A stretch of 26,443 bases of DNA from the NCBI GenBank assembly GCA_000403295.2, contig KE159609.1, forward strand, positions 1,130,777-1,157,219, given 5' to 3'. The notes beneath the pieces are model-generated. The model was not told the origin of the DNA and did not search any database. It saw only the letters and a list, made by a program, of their open reading frames with translations. This document shows, one piece after another, positions 23,851-26,443 of this stretch; position 1 is the stretch's first letter, and the number at the start of each line of letters is the position of its first letter. This DNA comes from Lachnospiraceae bacterium M18-1 (GTDB lineage: Bacteria > Bacillota > Clostridia > Lachnospirales > Lachnospiraceae). A program made the position numbers and the translations under genes.

Positions 23851-25091
23851 CCCAGTGTCACCCCCTTATAATGGGAGGTGGCAAGCGCAGGCATAGGCAG
23901 CGGGCACAGGGCAAGTTTTCCAATGTCCACCTTGAGGTAAATCTTTGTGGTTTCCGTCCTCTGGTGCCCCAGCACAGTGCCGATCACCGGCATGGATACG
24001 TTATTCTTCAGCATGTTTGACGCAAGGCTGTGCCGCAGTGAGTGTGGGCCGTGTTTTTTCTCTTTCCAGTGGGAGATGCCTGCTTCCCTCATATACCGGC
24101 ACACAATGGAATGGATGGTCGGCGGCTTCAGCGGTGTCCCGTGTTTTCCAACCTCGGCTGAAACGATGACCTCAGGGGCATCTGACTTTGGCCTGCCATG
24201 CTTAAGGTAATCAATGATGGCATTGCCAACAGATGAAAGCAGCGGGTATTCAACCGGAACATCCGTCTTGTCCTGACGGAACGATATCCGGTTGCTGTCC
24301 CAGTCTATTTGGGAGAACCGGAAGCTGACAATGTCTCCGCTACGCCAGCCATACTCGGCTGCAAGGAGAAGGATCAGGTAGTCGCGTTTGCCAATGGCGG
24401 AGGAACGCTCTGCCGCAGATAACACTCTGGATATTTCATCCTCCGTGTAAGTTGTCGGGATTTTACACTGATCCCTGTACTGGTCTTTCAAAACAAACAG
24501 CGCGTAATCCGTAGGCGTATATCCATAATCATAAAGGTAATGGAACAGCTGCCTTAAATGGTTGGCACAGGTATGGCGGGCAGACAATGAATAATCCATT
24601 GCCTTAAAAAAGCCCTCAATGGCATCGATATCCAGATCCGGGAATCCAAGGCTGTGTCCGGTCAGGTACTGGTTAAAATGATATAAGGCTATCTGCCTGC
24701 ATGCAATCGTTTTTTCTGACCGCCCAATCATGCGTTCGTGCTGAAAAAACTGGAGAATGAGCTGTCCGGTTTCACCATCATAAGTCCGTTCGACACGGGG
24801 TGTCCGGAACTCAAAATCGCCAGCCTGCTGATAAGAGAGCAACATCCGGACGGCCCGGAGCCGTTTTTTCTGCCTGGAAGACATGCCCTTAACAATGATG
24901 TGGGAACCGATTTCCTCATCGCAGTACTTATAGCCAATGTCCTGTCCAAACTCGGAAACACCCCTATGGGAAAACCATTGTAAAACAGCATCCCACTCTT
25001 TTATAAGAATGTCGGCGTGGTGTGCGTGGTATTCCCTGTCATGCAGTTCCTGTTTGCAAGTATCAATTAATGTTTTTAAATCTGTAATCAT
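23847..25091 (-). CDS. Tyrosine recombinase, first of the RIT trio
   Basis: 414 residues from ATG 25091, chosen because AGGAGG lies 9 nt upstream; an in-frame ATG at 25112 lies ahead of that site. It has an extra N-terminal segment of about 100 residues before the core-binding domain (LILQFFQHERMIGRSEKTIACRQIALYHF). Catalytic motifs are Arg I in YGWRSGDIVSF, Lys in RQDKTDVPVEYP, HSLRH and LGHQRTETTKIYLK. The C-terminal tail is short. It is the longest of the three and is first in the operon, directly inside the right inner repeat. Confidence 0.93.
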   Translation of the reverse strand: MITDLKTLIDTCKQELHDREYHAHHADILIKEWDAVLQWFSHRGVSEFGQDIGYKYCDEEIGSHIIVKGMSSRQKKRLRAVRMLLSYQQAGDFEFRTPRVERTYDGETGQLILQFFQHERMIGRSEKTIACRQIALYHFNQYLTGHSLGFPDLDIDAIEGFFKAMDYSLSARHTCANHLRQLFHYLYDYGYTPTDYALFVLKDQYRDQCKIPTTYTEDEISRVLSAAERSSAIGKRDYLILLLAAEYGWRSGDIVSFRFSQIDWDSNRISFRQDKTDVPVEYPLLSSVGNAIIDYLKHGRPKSDAPEVIVSAEVGKHGTPLKPPTIHSIVCRYMREAGISHWKEKKHGPHSLRHSLASNMLKNNVSMPVIGTVLGHQRTETTKIYLKVDIGKLALCPLPMPALATSHYKGVTLG

Positions 25092-25126
25092 AGAACAGAT
25101 CCTCCTTTCCATTCCATGATACAGCG

Positions 25127-25146
25127 GATTATTATGTAAAGAAATC
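25127..25146. repeat. RIT inner repeat, right
   Basis: Reverse complement of 21846-21865, 20 of 20 bases. It lies 36 bp ahead of the first recombinase start, where it could also affect that gene's transcription. Confidence 0.88.
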
Positions 25147-25181
25147 TCTGCTGGAATTGCTTAATTTTAGGCTTTGTCGGA

Positions 25182-25211
25182 CATTTCTTTACATAACGGA
25201 TTTCTTTACTT
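25182..25211 (-). repeat. RIT terminal inverted repeat, right
   Basis: Reverse complement of 21781-21810, 30 of 30 bases. The transposase frame hits its stop (25210-25212) as it enters this repeat. Confidence 0.92.
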
Positions 25212-25212
25212 A

Positions 25213-26010
25213 ACCCTTGCTTGCCCCATCCCTTACTTTTGTATGGAGGAGCACCGTCCCGATGGAGCCGCAGATCAGGGAAAGCTGCTCATTTGCATAG
25301 CTGCACCCATTGTCAACGTATAGTTTCGCCGGGATCCCATAGGCGGAAACAGCGGCCTTGAGTACTTTCTGGAAGTGATAGGCATTATCACTGTAAAAAA
25401 GTTCTCCGCCAACCAGGAGCCTGGAATGGTCATCAATGATCATGATACAGTAGACACGCCTGCGTACCCCGTTTTCTGTAATGTAAGGGAGGTAGCAGGT
25501 ATCTGCCTGCCACAGCTTCCCGAACGCGTCTTCCTCAAATGCCCTGCGGTCACGCATGGACAGATTTTTTTCGGATTTCAGGTCATGGTGCTTGACAAAC
25601 CGCTGGACAGCGCACACGCTGACGGTTGCCGGGATGAACGAGCCTGCCACAAGCTGGCGGTGGATCTGTGTTGCGTTCAGCCTTGGGAATTCCGCTTTCA
25701 GGCGGTAGATCTCATCCACGGCACCATCCGGGAGCACGCGTGTCCCGCCGCTGTCAGAGCGTTCTTTCGGCATGAGCGCGTCAATCCCCCCTTTCCGGTA
25801 AAGGGATTCCCACTTGGAGAGTGTCCCTGGCTTATAGTGCGCCGTACTGCCGTCCGGGAGTGTGAGCGGCTGCTGTGTGACGCGCTTATAATAAGCGTTC
25901 CTTGAGGCATCCGGATAAAGCCCGTGGATGGCAGGGGCTATGACTGCGAGCTTGAACTGCGCTATGGCAGCGGCTCCTGAAAGTTTTTTTGCGTGATGTT
26001 CCATAGACAT
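25213..26010 (-). pseudogene. DDE transposase, N-terminal part, cut off by the RIT element
   Basis: About 266 residues: N-terminal helix-turn-helix region (ALMPKERSDSGG; RLNATQIHRQLV) and the first two acidic residues of an rve-type catalytic core, D in LWQADTCYLPYI and D in KLYVDNGCSYANEQL. It ends DGASKG, then a stop supplied by the RIT end. The catalytic Glu is on the other fragment, so neither half is active. ATG 26010 follows AAAGGAGG; the frame open to 26184 lacks a ribosome site. Rejoined, the protein would be about 427 residues, as for IS481/TniA-like transposases that work with an AAA ATPase. Confidence 0.88.
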
Positions 26011-26098
26011 GGATCCTCCTTTGTTTTTTTCCATCATATCCCCTGGATGCCGGGAGGGGAATTCCCATGGCGTGTGAAGCCCCACAGAACTGGATGTG

Positions 26099-26443
26099 TC
26101 AGAAAAACTCCTGACGGTAATCTGCGGGGTTCCTGTGTGACTGCAGGAATGAGCGCGCGGACAGGAGGACGAACTGGCAGGCAAAAGAAATGGAATACCG
26201 CTCCAGAAAACAGAGGCCCTTTATGAATGCGGACGGGGCGGTCTCTGCGGAAACAAGCATGCCGAGCCACTCCTGCTTGTGGGACAGGAAGAGGTCCCTC
26301 CAGCGGTAAAGCATGGACACGGAGATGCCGAAGCGGGAGCAGAGTTTTCCTACCGTATGCAGAGGAAGGAAGTATTCTGCCAGCACCCGAAGGATGAAGA
26401 AAAGGCCATATACAGAGTAAGGGATGATGACATCAGGGAGGAT
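26099..26443 (-). CDS. Helper protein upstream of the transposase (DUF6431-like), partial
   Basis: The frame is open to the window edge, so the N-terminus is missing. Visible residues begin ILPDVIIPYSVYG, followed by a helix-turn-helix-like stretch HTVGKLCSRFGISVSMLYRWRDLF and a C-terminal region ending NPADYRQEFF. The LPDVIIPY start after an absent zinc-binding half resembles proteins I recall as DUF6431, which accompany such transposases. The label is from memory. It would be the first gene of the transposon operon and could be a DNA-binding accessory factor. Confidence 0.55.
   Translation of the reverse strand: MLPDVIIPYSVYGLFFILRVLAEYFLPLHTVGKLCSRFGISVSMLYRWRDLFLSHKQEWLGMLVSAETAPSAFIKGLCFLERYSISFACQFVLLSARSFLQSHRNPADYRQEFF

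Larger units (their letters stand above)
21752..25213 (-). mobile_element. Recombinase-In-Trio (RIT) element
   Basis: Three adjacent, overlapping tyrosine recombinase genes on one strand are enclosed by 30-bp perfect inverted repeats (21781-21810 and 25182-25211) and a second pair of 20-bp inverted repeats further in (21846-21865 and 25127-25146). The element splits a transposase gene in frame between KG and KVE. No other cargo is present. This is the known RIT architecture. Exact ends are uncertain by a few bases because of the palindrome on the left. Confidence 0.9.
19937..26443 (-). mobile_element. Transposon with rve/DDE transposase and AAA ATPase, carrying a RIT insertion
   Basis: The left end is placed at TGTTGAAC (19937), where the tnpW-like frame breaks and a TGT-terminated end begins. 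Two copies of a CRGCGAATTRT motif (19944 and 19967, 23 bp apart) follow and may bind the transposase. Genes run leftward: a helper running off the edge, the split transposase, the AAA ATPase and a small protein. The right end lies outside the window, so terminal repeats and target duplication cannot be tested. Confidence 0.6.

Noticed and set aside
21864..25091. An integron or phage integrase cluster
   Set aside because: Three overlapping recombinases within matching inverted repeats and no attC sites, cassettes or phage genes fit a RIT element instead.
25375..25905. Plus-strand frame of 176 codons, and similar frames at 20589-21152
   Set aside because: They are shadows of the transposase and ATPase on the opposite strand, without motifs.

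Overview
The window looks like chromosome from a Gram-positive Clostridia, most likely a Lachnospiraceae relative (inference). The pointers are a class III fructose-1,6-bisphosphatase, strong AGGAGG-type ribosome binding sites, a hom plus phosphoglycerate-mutase-like pair, and Tn916/CTn-type accessory genes. I see no rRNA, tRNA or CRISPR array.

Region 1 (1-11740) is core metabolism and housekeeping, all on the + strand: dapB (lysine/diaminopimelate), fbp (gluconeogenesis), a small Asn/Thr/Asp-rich lipoprotein, an unusual eukaryote-type (HIS6-like) HisA, a RelE-type toxin-antitoxin pair, secA, prfB with its programmed +1 frameshift, hom, and an ApgM-family protein that is probably the homoserine kinase of the threonine branch. 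A 46-bp intergenic repeat occurs on both sides of dapB-fbp. A bidirectional terminator closes the block.

Region 2 (11741-14115) is a scarred stretch. It holds two gene remnants that meet at about 11865, a folded element of about 104 bp, a compact type I toxin-antitoxin locus (31-residue membrane toxin with a convergent antisense RNA), and a GNAT-like acyltransferase gene that loses its 3' end near 14115.

Region 3 (about 14116-19936) looks like the remains of a Tn916/CTn-type conjugative element: a WYL-type regulator gene, a sigma-like gene, an HTH_16 (Orf8-like) gene, a winged-helix gene, a YciI-like gene, a decayed dnaC-like gene and the first codons of a tnpW-like gene. The WYL gene is cut by a 2158-bp IS4-like insertion sequence (15072-17229) with clear terminal inverted repeats and a 9-bp target duplication; removing it precisely would restore the reading frame.

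Region 4 (about 19937 to the right edge, - strand) is a transposon with a split rve/DDE transposase, an ExeA/TniB-like AAA ATPase, a small downstream gene and an upstream helper gene that runs off the window. Its transposase is interrupted between the second Asp and the catalytic Glu by a complete Recombinase-In-Trio (RIT) element: three translationally coupled tyrosine recombinases bounded by 30-bp perfect inverted repeats. A 46-bp perfect palindrome sits on one junction. The nesting is RIT inside a DDE/AAA transposon inside the tnpW position of an ICE remnant, with a separate IS in the same remnant. This is the most interesting part of the window.
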